A stretch of DNA of 13,457 bases. It comes from Ruminococcus sp. Lineage in GTDB: Bacteria > Bacillota > Clostridia > Oscillospirales > Ruminococcaceae. The notes under the pieces are model-generated. The model searched no databases. It was not told where the DNA came from and worked only from the letters and a program-made list of their open reading frames with translations. The DNA is taken from NCBI GenBank assembly GCA_017544125.1, contig JAFYET010000201.1, forward strand, positions 1 through 13,457, read 5' to 3'. Shown in pieces: positions 5,841 to 13,457 of the stretch (its first letter is position 1; each line of letters begins with the position of its first letter). Both the position numbers and the translations under genes were made by a program.

Positions 5841-6923
5841 ATGGCAAAACTCAAGGTCGCTGTTATCTTCGGCGGAAAGTCTAATGAACATGATGTTTCC
5901 CTTATCTCCGCCGCTCATGTGATTAACAGCATACCAAAGGACAAGTTTGATGTTTACTGTATAGGTATCACAAAAAAAGGCAGCTGGTATAAATATATCG
6001 GCAGCACCGAAAATATAAAGAACGGCGAATGGGTGAAGCACCCTGACAACGTAAGATGTATCCTCTCCCCCGACCCGATGCACAAGGGCTTTATCGCACT
6101 TGATGAAGACGGCGGCTATCAGAATATAAAAGTTGACTGCATATTCCCTATGCTGCACGGCAAAAACGGTGAGGACGGTACTATTCAGGGTCTGTTTGAG
6201 CTTGCGCAGATTCCCTTTGTAGGCTGCGACCATATATCTTCAGCTAATTGTATGGATAAGGAGCTTACACATATCGTTCTTGATTCACACGGTATCAAGA
6301 CAGCCCCCTATGTTCCTATGCTTGATAGTGAGCTTGACAAGCTCGACGAAAGATGCAGGGAAATGGAAGAAAAACTCACATACCCTATGTTTGTAAAGCC
6401 TGCAAACTGCGGCTCTTCTCTCGGCGTATCAAGAGCTGAGAACCTCGAGCAGCTTAAAACAGGCATTAAGCTCGCTTTTGCTCATGACAGAAAGGTAATT
6501 GTAGAGCAGGGCATAGTAGGTATTGAGTGTGAATGTGCCGTAATGGGTAATCACAAGCCATTTGCTTCCACCGTAGGTGAGATATGCTCGGCTAACGAAG
6601 ATATATATGATTTCGAGGCAAAGTACAATAACGAAGCCTCAAAGACAGTTATCCCCGCAAGAATAAGCGAAACTGCCATAGAAAGAATAAGAGAAACAGC
6701 TCTTAAAGCATACAAGGCAATGGGCTGCGAGGGGCTTGCAAGGGTCGATTTCTTCCTCTGCAAGGGCGATGAACCTGTACTTAATGAGATAAACACCCTC
6801 CCCGGTCACACACCTATCAGTATGTACCCCAAGCTCATGGAGAACGCCGGGCTTTCTCCCGAGCAGCAGGAAGAAAAGCTCATACGCTATGCATTTGAAA
6901 GGGCTGACGTTGACTATGAATAA
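5841..6923 (+). CDS. ddl: D-alanine--D-alanine ligase
   Basis: Ddl joins two D-alanines with ATP to give the dipeptide that ends the peptidoglycan stem peptide; it is a cytoplasmic ATP-grasp enzyme. The 360-residue product has GGKSNEHDVSL (11-21, Glu16), HGKNGEDGTIQGL (106-118), MDKELT (138-143), VKPANCGSSLGVS (185-197, Ser192), omega-loop YDFEAKYN (256-263, Tyr262), IPAR (271-274) and metal ligands ARVDFFL (Asp303) and NEINTLPG (Glu316, Asn318). The Glu-Ser-Tyr triad and the SMYP at 327-330 (Van-type D-Ala-D-Lac/D-Ser ligases usually have SRYP) favour ordinary D-Ala-D-Ala activity. The PGFT motif reads PGHT here (His323). I chose the ATG at 5841 over the GTG at 5832 because GGAAGGG (5826-5832) is correctly spaced only for the ATG. 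It is the first gene of a run with murI, whose start overlaps the ddl stop. Confidence 0.94.
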   Translation: MAKLKVAVIFGGKSNEHDVSLISAAHVINSIPKDKFDVYCIGITKKGSWYKYIGSTENIKNGEWVKHPDNVRCILSPDPMHKGFIALDEDGGYQNIKVDCIFPMLHGKNGEDGTIQGLFELAQIPFVGCDHISSANCMDKELTHIVLDSHGIKTAPYVPMLDSELDKLDERCREMEEKLTYPMFVKPANCGSSLGVSRAENLEQLKTGIKLAFAHDRKVIVEQGIVGIECECAVMGNHKPFASTVGEICSANEDIYDFEAKYNNEASKTVIPARISETAIERIRETALKAYKAMGCEGLARVDFFLCKGDEPVLNEINTLPGHTPISMYPKLMENAGLSPEQQEEKLIRYAFERADVDYE

Positions 6924-7731
6924 CGAAGCAATAGGCGTTTTCGATTCGGGCGTTGGCGGTCTTACCACTGTCAAGGAGCTTGTAAAGCTGCTGCCGAATG
7001 AAAATATAGTTTATCTCGGCGATACCGCTCATGTGCCTTACGGAACAAAGAGCAGCGATACCATTGCAAAATACGCAAGGCAGGATATATCATTCCTGCT
7101 TGAAAGAAATGTAAAAATGATACTCGTTGCCTGCGGCACCATATCATCTGCAATGATGCACGAGCCTATATTTGAAAACGTCAGAATAAGCCACAGCGGC
7201 GTTGTTCTGCCTACTGCCAAAGCGGCGTGCAGTGCCACAAGGAACAAAAAAATAGGTGTTCTCGGTACAAGTGCAACTATCAAGAGCCAGAGCTTTGCAA
7301 ACGCTATAAAAGCCATTGACCCTGAGATAGTGGTAACGGCAAAGGCCTGCCCGATGTTCGTGCCGCTCGTTGAAAACGGCTATACCGACAGAAATTGTCT
7401 TGTAACAAAGCTCATTGCCGAGGAATACCTTGAAATAATGAAAAAGAATGAGGTCGATACTCTGATACTCGGCTGTACACACTTCCCTCACCTGCATGAT
7501 ATAATACAGGATGTTATGGGCGACGGTGTAAAGCTGATATCATCAGGCGCTGAGCTTGCAAAGTTTGCAGCAGACGCACTTACCGACGAAAATGCACTGA
7601 GCGACAGGCAGACAGAGGGCACAAGAGAGCTCTTCTGCACCGACAGCGTTGAGCTTTTTACAGAAACAGCAGCAACATTCTTAGGTAAAGACAATCACGC
7701 ACATATCGCAAAATGTATACTTAAAACATGA
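6916..7731 (+). CDS. murI: Glutamate racemase
   Basis: MurI interconverts L- and D-glutamate by a cofactor-independent two-cysteine mechanism and supplies D-Glu for peptidoglycan. The 271-residue product, a normal length, shows GVFDSGVGGLT (7-17, Asp10-Ser11), YLGDTAHVPYG (33-43), catalytic Cys73 in LVACGTISS (70-78) and catalytic Cys187 in LGCTHFPHL (185-193). The first cysteine motif is usually CNT; here it is CGT, so a conserved substrate-side Asn is Gly74. The ATG at 6916 overlaps the ddl stop by 8 bases, implying translational coupling; AAAGGG at 6898-6903 lies inside ddl at a rather long 12-base spacing, and a TTG at 6910 with 6-base spacing is an alternative start. The ddl-murI pairing fits joint supply of D-amino acids for the cell wall. 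Confidence 0.92.
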   Translation: MNNEAIGVFDSGVGGLTTVKELVKLLPNENIVYLGDTAHVPYGTKSSDTIAKYARQDISFLLERNVKMILVACGTISSAMMHEPIFENVRISHSGVVLPTAKAACSATRNKKIGVLGTSATIKSQSFANAIKAIDPEIVVTAKACPMFVPLVENGYTDRNCLVTKLIAEEYLEIMKKNEVDTLILGCTHFPHLHDIIQDVMGDGVKLISSGAELAKFAADALTDENALSDRQTEGTRELFCTDSVELFTETAATFLGKDNHAHIAKCILKT

Positions 7732-7743
7732 AAGGATAATAAC

Positions 7744-8169
7744 GTGAAAGATGCTTTGATAAAACTGATAAGCACACAGAACGACGGTGAAGACAGCGAG
7801 TCTACCGAGCTTATCACAAGAGGAAAATACGGCCGTGAAAAGGACGGCTATATAATTGAATATGATGAGACAGAGGCTACGGGCTACGCAGGCTCTACCA
7901 CCAAGATAAAAGCATTTGATAACGGCACAAAGATAGCAATGGAGCGCACGGGTGCCACACAGTCAACACTGATTGCCGAGCTTGGCATCAAGCATCACTG
8001 CCAGTATGGGACTCCATACGGCGATTTTATGGTAGGTGTCAACACTAAGACCATAAAAAAAGAGCTTGACGCAAAGGGCGGTCAGCTTGATTTTTCTTAT
8101 GTTATCGACATAAATTCCAGCTTTGTGGGCGATTTCAGAATATTTGTAAACGTAACACCCACAGCCTGA
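7744..8169 (+). CDS. DUF1934 (YwiB-like) small beta-barrel protein
   Basis: The 141-residue product fits the DUF1934/YwiB family, whose known structure type is a calycin-like beta-barrel and whose function is not established. The visible pattern is alternating short beta-like strands with internal YDETEATGYAGSTTKIKAF (46-64) and a C-terminal LDFSYVIDIN...GDFRIFVNV. No signal peptide, membrane segment or catalytic motif is evident. The start is a GTG at 7744, set by AAAGGA (7731-7736) 7 bases upstream; that site overlaps the last base of the murI stop codon. Its position directly before argS matches the Bacillus subtilis ywiB-argS order, which strengthens the family call and suggests cytoplasmic housekeeping. 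Family identity is likely; role unknown. Confidence 0.75.
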   Translation: MKDALIKLISTQNDGEDSESTELITRGKYGREKDGYIIEYDETEATGYAGSTTKIKAFDNGTKIAMERTGATQSTLIAELGIKHHCQYGTPYGDFMVGVNTKTIKKELDAKGGQLDFSYVIDINSSFVGDFRIFVNVTPTA

Positions 8170-8194
8170 CACAAAAGAAAGGAAGATAAAGAAT

Positions 8195-9877
8195 ATGGCT
8201 AATCTTATTCAGGACGCATTTTCACAGGTCAGAGAGCTTGTGATGAATGCCCTCGGAGTATGTATTCGTGACGGGGTATTCCCCGCAGAAGCAATAAATC
8301 CGTTCAATGTTGAAAGACCTGCCGACTCCAAAAACGGCGATGTTTCCACAAATGTCGCTATGGTATGTGCAAGGGCTTTCAAAACAGCACCGAGAAAGAT
8401 AGCAGAGGAGATAGTTGCAAAGATAGACCTCGGCGAGACCTACTTTGAAAAGTGCGAGGTAGCAGGCGCAGGCTTTATCAACTTCTTCTTTTCTCAGAGC
8501 TGGTATTCAAATGTAGTAAAAGCCGTTCTTGATGAAAAAGAAAGCTATGGCAGCACAGAGCTTGGCAAGGACAAGAGCATTATCGTAGAGTTCGTTTCCG
8601 CAAACCCCACAGGTCCTATGCACATAGGCAATGCAAGAGGCGGTGCTATCGGCGATTGCCTTTCTGCTGTGCTTGAAAAAGCAGGCTACAATGTTGCAAG
8701 AGAATTCTATGTAAACGATGCAGGCAATCAGATAGAAAAGTTCAAGACATCGCTCGAAGTCAGATACTTGCAGATATACAAGCCCGAGACAGAGCTTCCC
8801 GAGGACGCTTATCAGGGGCAGGATATCGTAGAGCACGCAAAGGCTTTCAATGAGGTTTACGGTGACAAGTATGTTAATGCCGACTCAGAAGAAAGAAGGC
8901 AGGCTCTTTGTGACTTTGCTCTTCCCAAGAATATACAGACCCTGCACGATGACCTTGGCAAGTACAGGATAAATTACGACAAATGGTTCACAGAAAGCTC
9001 GCTCCACAACAGCGGCGCTGTAAAAGATATTGTTGAAAAGCTCAAGGAAAGCGGCTATACATATGAGCTTGAGGGGGCATTATGGTTCAAGTCCTCAGAG
9101 CTCGGCGATGAAAAGGACAGGGTTCTTGTTCGTGCAAACGGCGTGCCCACCTACTTTGTTCCCGATATCGCCTATCACTACAACAAGCTCGTTACCCGTG
9201 GTTTTGATAAGGCTATTGACGTGCTCGGTGCCGACCACCACGGCTATGTTCCGAGAATGAAGGCTGCACTTAAAGCACTCGGCGTTGATGAAAACAGGCT
9301 TGATGTCGTTATCATGCAGATGGTAAGGCTTGTGCGTGACGGCGAAGTATACAAGCTCTCAAAGCGTTCGGGCAAAGCTATAACACTTGCAACGCTTCTT
9401 GACGAGGTGCCGATAGATGCAGCAAGGTTCTTCTTTAACCTGAGAGAAGCAAACTCTCACTTCGACTTTGACCTTGACCTTGCAGCATCTGAAACATCAC
9501 AAAACCCCGTTTACTATGTTCAGTATGCTCACGCTAGAATATGCTCTGTGCTTAACAAGGCAAAGGAAGAGGGCGTTGAACTTAAAAATGATGCAGACCT
9601 CAGCGTTCTCACCACTGATGATGAGCAGGAGCTTATAAAGTTCATTGCCACCCTCCCCGATGCAGTTAACGATGCAGCAAAGAACTATGACCCCGCAAGA
9701 ATGACAAGATATGTCATCGAGGTCGCAACGCTTTACCACAAGTTCTATAATAACTGCCGTATCCTCGGCGAGGCAGCCGAGATAATGCAGGCAAGGCTGA
9801 CACTTTGCCTTGCGATAAAGCAGATAATCTTCAACATTCTTACAATGTTAAAGGTAACTGTTCCCGAGAAAATGTGA
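8195..9877 (+). CDS. argS: Arginyl-tRNA synthetase
   Basis: ArgRS charges tRNA-Arg with arginine using ATP and needs tRNA to activate the amino acid. The 560-residue class I enzyme has the N-terminal ArgRS-specific domain (about 1-115, with NGDVSTNVAM at 47-56), the HIGH motif PTGPMHIGNARGG (138-150), YVNDAGNQ (172-179), DVLGADHHGYVPRM (342-355), a KMSKS variant KLSKRSG (387-393) and the C-terminal DALR-type anticodon-binding domain beginning near YYVQYAHARI (440-449). Length is usual for the family. The ATG at 8195 is preceded by AAAGGAAG (8178-8185) at good spacing. It follows the DUF1934 gene by 25 bases, probably on the same transcript, and ends shortly before a strong hairpin. Confidence 0.96.
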   Translation: MANLIQDAFSQVRELVMNALGVCIRDGVFPAEAINPFNVERPADSKNGDVSTNVAMVCARAFKTAPRKIAEEIVAKIDLGETYFEKCEVAGAGFINFFFSQSWYSNVVKAVLDEKESYGSTELGKDKSIIVEFVSANPTGPMHIGNARGGAIGDCLSAVLEKAGYNVAREFYVNDAGNQIEKFKTSLEVRYLQIYKPETELPEDAYQGQDIVEHAKAFNEVYGDKYVNADSEERRQALCDFALPKNIQTLHDDLGKYRINYDKWFTESSLHNSGAVKDIVEKLKESGYTYELEGALWFKSSELGDEKDRVLVRANGVPTYFVPDIAYHYNKLVTRGFDKAIDVLGADHHGYVPRMKAALKALGVDENRLDVVIMQMVRLVRDGEVYKLSKRSGKAITLATLLDEVPIDAARFFFNLREANSHFDFDLDLAASETSQNPVYYVQYAHARICSVLNKAKEEGVELKNDADLSVLTTDDEQELIKFIATLPDAVNDAAKNYDPARMTRYVIEVATLYHKFYNNCRILGEAAEIMQARLTLCLAIKQIIFNILTMLKVTVPEKM

Positions 9878-9894
9878 TTCATATTACAGATAAT

Positions 9895-9925
9895 AACGCC
9901 CGAAGGTTTGAAGCCTTCGGGCGTT
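9895..9925. terminator. GC-rich hairpin terminator between convergent argS and the dnaE-downstream gene
   Basis: AACGCCCGAAGG and CCTTCGGGCGTT form a perfect 12-base stem around a 7-base loop (TTTGAAG). It starts 17 bases after the argS stop and lies 25 bases beyond the stop of the minus-strand small gene. The plus-strand tail is short (TTTAACATT), the minus-strand tail is TTATTATC, so it probably serves both convergent transcripts. Confidence 0.85.
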
Positions 9926-9950
9926 TAACATTATACAAAACAGACTTGTA

Positions 9951-10118
9951 CTATCCTAAGTATGTATAGACCAGGTTTTCATAAAGCACTATGCCGCCCT
10001 CTTCTATCTCCTGTGGTAAAAGCGCCGCCGCTATCAGCATAGGCTCACCTGTCTCGATATCAATAAGCTGAACATAATCACCGTTTATAAGCACGATAGT
10101 ATATTTTCTTGGCTGCAT
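9951..10118 (-). CDS. Small 55-residue uncharacterised protein coupled to dnaE
   Basis: The frame begins MQPRKYTIVLINGDYVQLI and ends LVYTYLG. A strong AGGAG (plus-strand 10125-10129) lies 6 bases before the ATG and inside the end of dnaE; the dnaE stop is only 2 bases before the ATG, so translation is probably coupled. The protein is soluble-looking, with beta-type hydrophobic alternation, an INGDY motif (11-15), an IETGEP turn (21-26) and LLPQEIEEGG (33-42). The GDY...LP...EG pattern faintly resembles DUF3006-type small proteins, but I do not regard that as an assignment. A 55-codon frame with an ideal ribosome binding site, correct position and a terminator 25 bases past its stop is unlikely to be chance. 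Function unknown. Confidence 0.75.
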   Translation of the reverse strand: MQPRKYTIVLINGDYVQLIDIETGEPMLIAAALLPQEIEEGGIVLYENLVYTYLG

Positions 10119-10120
10119 AT

Positions 10121-13100
10121 TTATCTCCTGCCTTTCTTCTTTTCAAACATTACATTTCCTTTGCCCGCCGCATTCATAAGCTCAGTCAGTGATGAACGGC
10201 TAAGCTCAATGGCGGGTGCATTCTTTATGCCGGTCATTTTTCTCAGGTCTTCAAAGAATACAACCAGCGGTGTCCCGGCATCAGCGGTGCAATACTTTAA
10301 TGCCGTGTCTTTTACTTGCTGCATTGTAGCCTTATCATCAGACTTCAGGCGCACATAAAGCCTGATATTTTCAAGGCTTTTCACAAAGCTCTCAGCCTTC
10401 TCGCAGCGATCAACTATTATCTTAGCGCCCTCATCGCTCCTGACATTCAGCTTGCCCCAAACGGCTATCATCTCACCTGTTGATGTGAGCCTTTCATAAG
10501 CGCTGAATGCTTCGGGGAAGAATATAAGCTCACAGCCTGCTTTCTTATCCTCAATAGTAACAAAAGCCATTCTGTCGCCTTTTTTTGTTTTGAGCGAGCG
10601 CCTGTTTGTTATTATGCCAATGGCACTAACCTGCTCGCCGTCACGGCTTTCATTGCCCGAAGCACCTATCTCGGATATAACAGATAGCTCGGTCATTCCG
10701 CTTGCAGCCGCAAACGGCTCAAACTCATCAATAGGGTGCCCCGAGATATACATACCGAGTGCCTGATATTCAAGCTCCAGCAGCTCGGCGGGAGAGAATT
10801 CGGGCTTTGGGGGTATAGCAACAGTATCAGCCACCTTCTCACCCGAAAGCGCAAAGAAATCAAGCTGTCCGTCAATAACGCTCCTGCTCTGCTCTGCAGC
10901 GCCGTCAAGCACTGATTGGTAAACATCGAGCAGCTCATGGCGGTTGTTGCCAAGGGTATCAAATGCGCCGCACTTTATCAGGCTCTCTACCGCACGGGAA
11001 TTTACTTCAAAGCATATATTCCTTTTGCAAAAATCAGCAAATGAAGTATACGCCCCGTTTTTCTCACGTTCTTTGACTATATGGTCAATAGCACCCTCGC
11101 CAACACCTTTGACAGCAAGCATAGCAAAGCGTATGCACTCACCCTCAGCCGTGAACGCCGCATAGCTCTTGTTTATATCAACAGCAAGCACGTTAACGCC
11201 GTTTTTATTGCATTCATCAATATATGAATAGAGCTTTTCGGCGCTGTCACCTATCACAGAGGTCATAAGTGCTGCCATATAGGATGAAAAATAGTGGCAC
11301 TTTAAATATGCCGTGCGGTAAGCGATAGTTGAATAGGCGGCGGCGTGTGATTTATTGAACGCATATGAAGCGAACGACTGCATCTCATCAAATATCTCGC
11401 TTGCGGTCTTTTCATCTACGCCGTTTGCGATACAGCCTGAGCAATCCTTATCGCCGTAGATAAATGCCTTGCGCTCGTTTTCAAGCACAGCCTTTTTCTT
11501 TTTAGCCATTGCACGCCTTACGATATCAGCCCGCCCATAGGAATAGCCTGCAAGGCTGCGGAATATCTGCATGACCTGTTCCTGATAAACGATACAGCCG
11601 TAGGTTATGTCAAGTATGGGCTTTAGCTTTTCATGCTTATAGGTGACAAGTGATGGGTTGTGGCGGTTCCTGATATATGTGGGTATAGAATCCATAGGTC
11701 CCGGGCGGAAGAGGGCATTCATAGCTATCATATCTTCAAGCCTTTCAGGGCGCAGCTTCATAAGATTAGCTGTCATTCCCGGGCTTTCAAACTGGAATAC
11801 ACCTAAAGTACGCCCCTTAGAGAGCATATCATAAACCTGCTTGTCATCAAGTGGTATACTGTCAATATCAAAACCGGGGTCGGTCTTTTTTATCTCCTCA
11901 CAGCAGTGCTTAATGATAGTGAGATTGCGAAGCCCGAGAAAATCTATCTTCAAAAGCCCCAGCCGCTCAAGTGCCGTCATAGTATACTGTGCAAGCACCT
12001 GCCCGTCTCTGGCATAAAGCGGCACATAGCTCACCACAGGGTCTTTGGTTATAAGCACGCCTGCGGCATGGGTCGATGCGTTTCTCGGCAGACCCTCTAT
12101 ACGTATAGCCATATCTATTATCTCATGAGCATCGGCATTTGAGTGATACAGATTCTTTACTGCGGCGACCTTTTCAACACTTTCAGCAAGACTAAGGCTT
12201 CTTGGCACTGTCTTGGCTATCATATCACCCACAGCAACAGAAAAGCCCATTGCCCTTGCGCAATCACGCACCGCCTGTTTTGCCTGAAGTGTGCCAAAGG
12301 TTATTATCTGGCTGACGTGCTCTTCACCGTAGCGCCTTATAACATAATCAATGACCTTCTGTCTGCCCTCAATACAAAAATCAACGTCAAAATCAGGCAT
12401 TGATACACGCTCGGGGTTAAGAAAACGCTCAAAGAGCAAGTCATATTTCAGCGGGTCAATATCGGTAATGCCTATAAGATATGCGCAAAGGCTGCCTGCA
12501 CCCGAACCACGCCCGCAGCCTACGGGTATGTCGTTTTTCTTGGCATAGTTTATAAAATCCCACACTATAAGGTAATAGTTGACATAGCCCATCTGCGAGA
12601 TGACCGACAGCTCATATTCCATTCGCTCTCTTGCCTGCGGGGTGGGATTATTATAGCGCTTATACAGCCCTTGCTCACACATATCACGCAGGAACTTTTC
12701 ATTATCTGAAACACCTTCGAGCTTGAAATAAGGCAGCTTTGTAACACCGTATTCAAACTCAACATTACAGCGCTCGGCTATCTTTACTGTATTTTCAAGA
12801 GCATCTTCATAGCCTGTGAATGCCTCATACATCTCATCAGTGCTCTTGACATAGAACTGATCTGTGGGCATACTCATTTTATCGGGGTCTTTAACAGTTG
12901 TTGCTGTTGATATGCACATAAGTATCTGCTGATAGTCACTGTCCTCACGCCTGATATAGTGGCAGTCGTTAGTTGCGGCAAGGGGTATGCCCGTCTGCCT
13001 TGCGAGCTTTATCAGCTGCGGGAATATCCTCTTCTGCTCTATAAAATCCTGATTCTGTATTTCGATATAGTAATTGCCCTTGCCGAATATGCTCTCATAA

Positions 13101-13457
13101 AGCCTTGCAGTATCCACAGCCTTTTCAAAGCTGCCCTCTGACAGCAGAACGGATATCTCACCCGCCATACAGGCTGAAAGGCAGATAAGCCCCTCGTGGT
13201 GTTTTTTTATCAGCTCAATATCAATTCTGGGCTTGCCGTAAAAGCCCTCGGTATAGCCCAAAGAAACAAGCCTGATAAGGTTCTGATAGCCGGTCATATT
13301 CTCACAGAGAAGTATAAGGTGATAATACTTTCTGCCGCTTCTGTTATCTTTTTCAAAGCGTGAGCCGGGTGCAACATAGACTTCACAACCGATAATCGGC
13401 TTTATGCCCTGTGCGATACATTCATCATAGAACTCAACAGCGCCGAACATATTGCCG
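10121..13457 (-). CDS. dnaE: DNA polymerase III alpha subunit DnaE (5' end beyond window)
   Basis: DnaE is a C-family polymerase that copies DNA at the fork. The frame runs off the window edge; the first visible codons read GNMFGAVEF, which in DnaE follows the PHP motif DHG, so about 45 N-terminal residues are missing and 1109 follow that Met. Counting from it: the PHP domain with GCEVYV (21-26), YYHLILL (42-48), LSAC (91-94) and NDCHY (161-165); GCGRGSGAGS (311-320); catalytic acids in PDFDVDF (Asp353, Asp355) and KIDFLGLRNLT (Asp503); FRPGPMDSIP (581-590); helix-hairpin-helix VKGVGEGAI (780-788); and an OB fold near 941-1016. It is the DnaE1 type (no embedded exonuclease domain, unlike PolC). 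The PHP metal-ligand residues still visible look intact. The stop at 10121 lies 2 bases before a small gene, with a shared ribosome binding site region. Confidence 0.95.
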   Translation of the reverse strand, partial: GNMFGAVEFYDECIAQGIKPIIGCEVYVAPGSRFEKDNRSGRKYYHLILLCENMTGYQNLIRLVSLGYTEGFYGKPRIDIELIKKHHEGLICLSACMAGEISVLLSEGSFEKAVDTARLYESIFGKGNYYIEIQNQDFIEQKRIFPQLIKLARQTGIPLAATNDCHYIRREDSDYQQILMCISTATTVKDPDKMSMPTDQFYVKSTDEMYEAFTGYEDALENTVKIAERCNVEFEYGVTKLPYFKLEGVSDNEKFLRDMCEQGLYKRYNNPTPQARERMEYELSVISQMGYVNYYLIVWDFINYAKKNDIPVGCGRGSGAGSLCAYLIGITDIDPLKYDLLFERFLNPERVSMPDFDVDFCIEGRQKVIDYVIRRYGEEHVSQIITFGTLQAKQAVRDCARAMGFSVAVGDMIAKTVPRSLSLAESVEKVAAVKNLYHSNADAHEIIDMAIRIEGLPRNASTHAAGVLITKDPVVSYVPLYARDGQVLAQYTMTALERLGLLKIDFLGLRNLTIIKHCCEEIKKTDPGFDIDSIPLDDKQVYDMLSKGRTLGVFQFESPGMTANLMKLRPERLEDMIAMNALFRPGPMDSIPTYIRNRHNPSLVTYKHEKLKPILDITYGCIVYQEQVMQIFRSLAGYSYGRADIVRRAMAKKKKAVLENERKAFIYGDKDCSGCIANGVDEKTASEIFDEMQSFASYAFNKSHAAAYSTIAYRTAYLKCHYFSSYMAALMTSVIGDSAEKLYSYIDECNKNGVNVLAVDINKSYAAFTAEGECIRFAMLAVKGVGEGAIDHIVKEREKNGAYTSFADFCKRNICFEVNSRAVESLIKCGAFDTLGNNRHELLDVYQSVLDGAAEQSRSVIDGQLDFFALSGEKVADTVAIPPKPEFSPAELLELEYQALGMYISGHPIDEFEPFAAASGMTELSVISEIGASGNESRDGEQVSAIGIITNRRSLKTKKGDRMAFVTIEDKKAGCELIFFPEAFSAYERLTSTGEMIAVWGKLNVRSDEGAKIIVDRCEKAESFVKSLENIRLYVRLKSDDKATMQQVKDTALKYCTADAGTPLVVFFEDLRKMTGIKNAPAIELSRSSLTELMNAAGKGNVMFEKKKGRR

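Noticed and set aside
5784..6233. Minus-strand open frame of 149 codons
   Set aside because: It is antisense to the start of ddl and its promoter, with no start signal or recognisable domain.
5841..6923. Possible vancomycin-type (Van) ligase rather than Ddl
   Set aside because: The omega loop keeps Tyr262 and the acceptor loop has SMYP rather than the SRYP expected in Van ligases, and no vanH, vanX, vanT or VanR/S gene is nearby.
6639..6974. Minus-strand open frame across the ddl-murI junction
   Set aside because: Both plus-strand genes here have full family motifs; this frame is a shadow.
8507..8836. Minus-strand open frame of 109 codons within argS
   Set aside because: It is antisense to the HIGH-motif region of argS and has no supporting signals.
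11906..12548. Series of plus-strand open frames opposite dnaE
   Set aside because: They lie antisense to the conserved polymerase core and show no ribosome binding sites or recognisable proteins.

Overview
The window reads as core chromosome of a Gram-positive, moderately low-GC anaerobe of the class Clostridia, most likely a Ruminococcus-like member of the Oscillospiraceae. Three things suggest this: strong AAAGGA/AGGAG ribosome binding sites before almost every gene, sigma-A-type promoters with extended -10 boxes, and a YwiB (DUF1934) gene directly before argS, an order also found in Bacillus. The assignment is inference from gene style and order. I see no mobile element, CRISPR array, rRNA or tRNA, and no gap above 300 bases; the largest is about 180 bases at 3614-3794.

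Layout. A complete PcrA/UvrD helicase gene (19-2382, +) meets a minus-strand PrsW-type membrane protease gene (2432-3613) at a bidirectional terminator. The protease carries an unusual Tyr/Gln/Asn-rich tail of about 150 residues. A divergent promoter region (3614-3794) separates it from a surface-anchored transglutaminase-like protein (3795-4922) that is followed at 13 bases by a eukaryote-type HisA (4936-5718). A new promoter and a 5'-leader hairpin then open a four-gene run: ddl (D-Ala-D-Ala ligase), murI (glutamate racemase, overlapping ddl), a DUF1934 gene and argS, ending in a GC-rich terminator at 9895-9925. From the other side, dnaE (replicative DNA polymerase III alpha, 5' end beyond the window) runs on the minus strand and is followed after 2 bases by a 55-codon gene (9951-10118) that would be missed by a typical length cut-off.

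How the genes work together. ddl and murI make two D-amino-acid products for peptidoglycan precursors (D-Ala-D-Ala and D-Glu), and their overlap implies coupled synthesis. argS is housekeeping translation; dnaE and pcrA are replication and repair. The prsW-like and transglutaminase-like genes are cell-surface genes sharing a divergent control region. HisA stands alone, with no other histidine gene in view.

Most of the window is ordinary housekeeping DNA and I do not see a clear new multi-gene system. The points most worth checking are the eukaryote-type HisA, the prion-like tail on the PrsW protease, the small gene coupled to dnaE, the CGT (not CNT) active-site motif of MurI, and the hairpin at the start of the ddl message.
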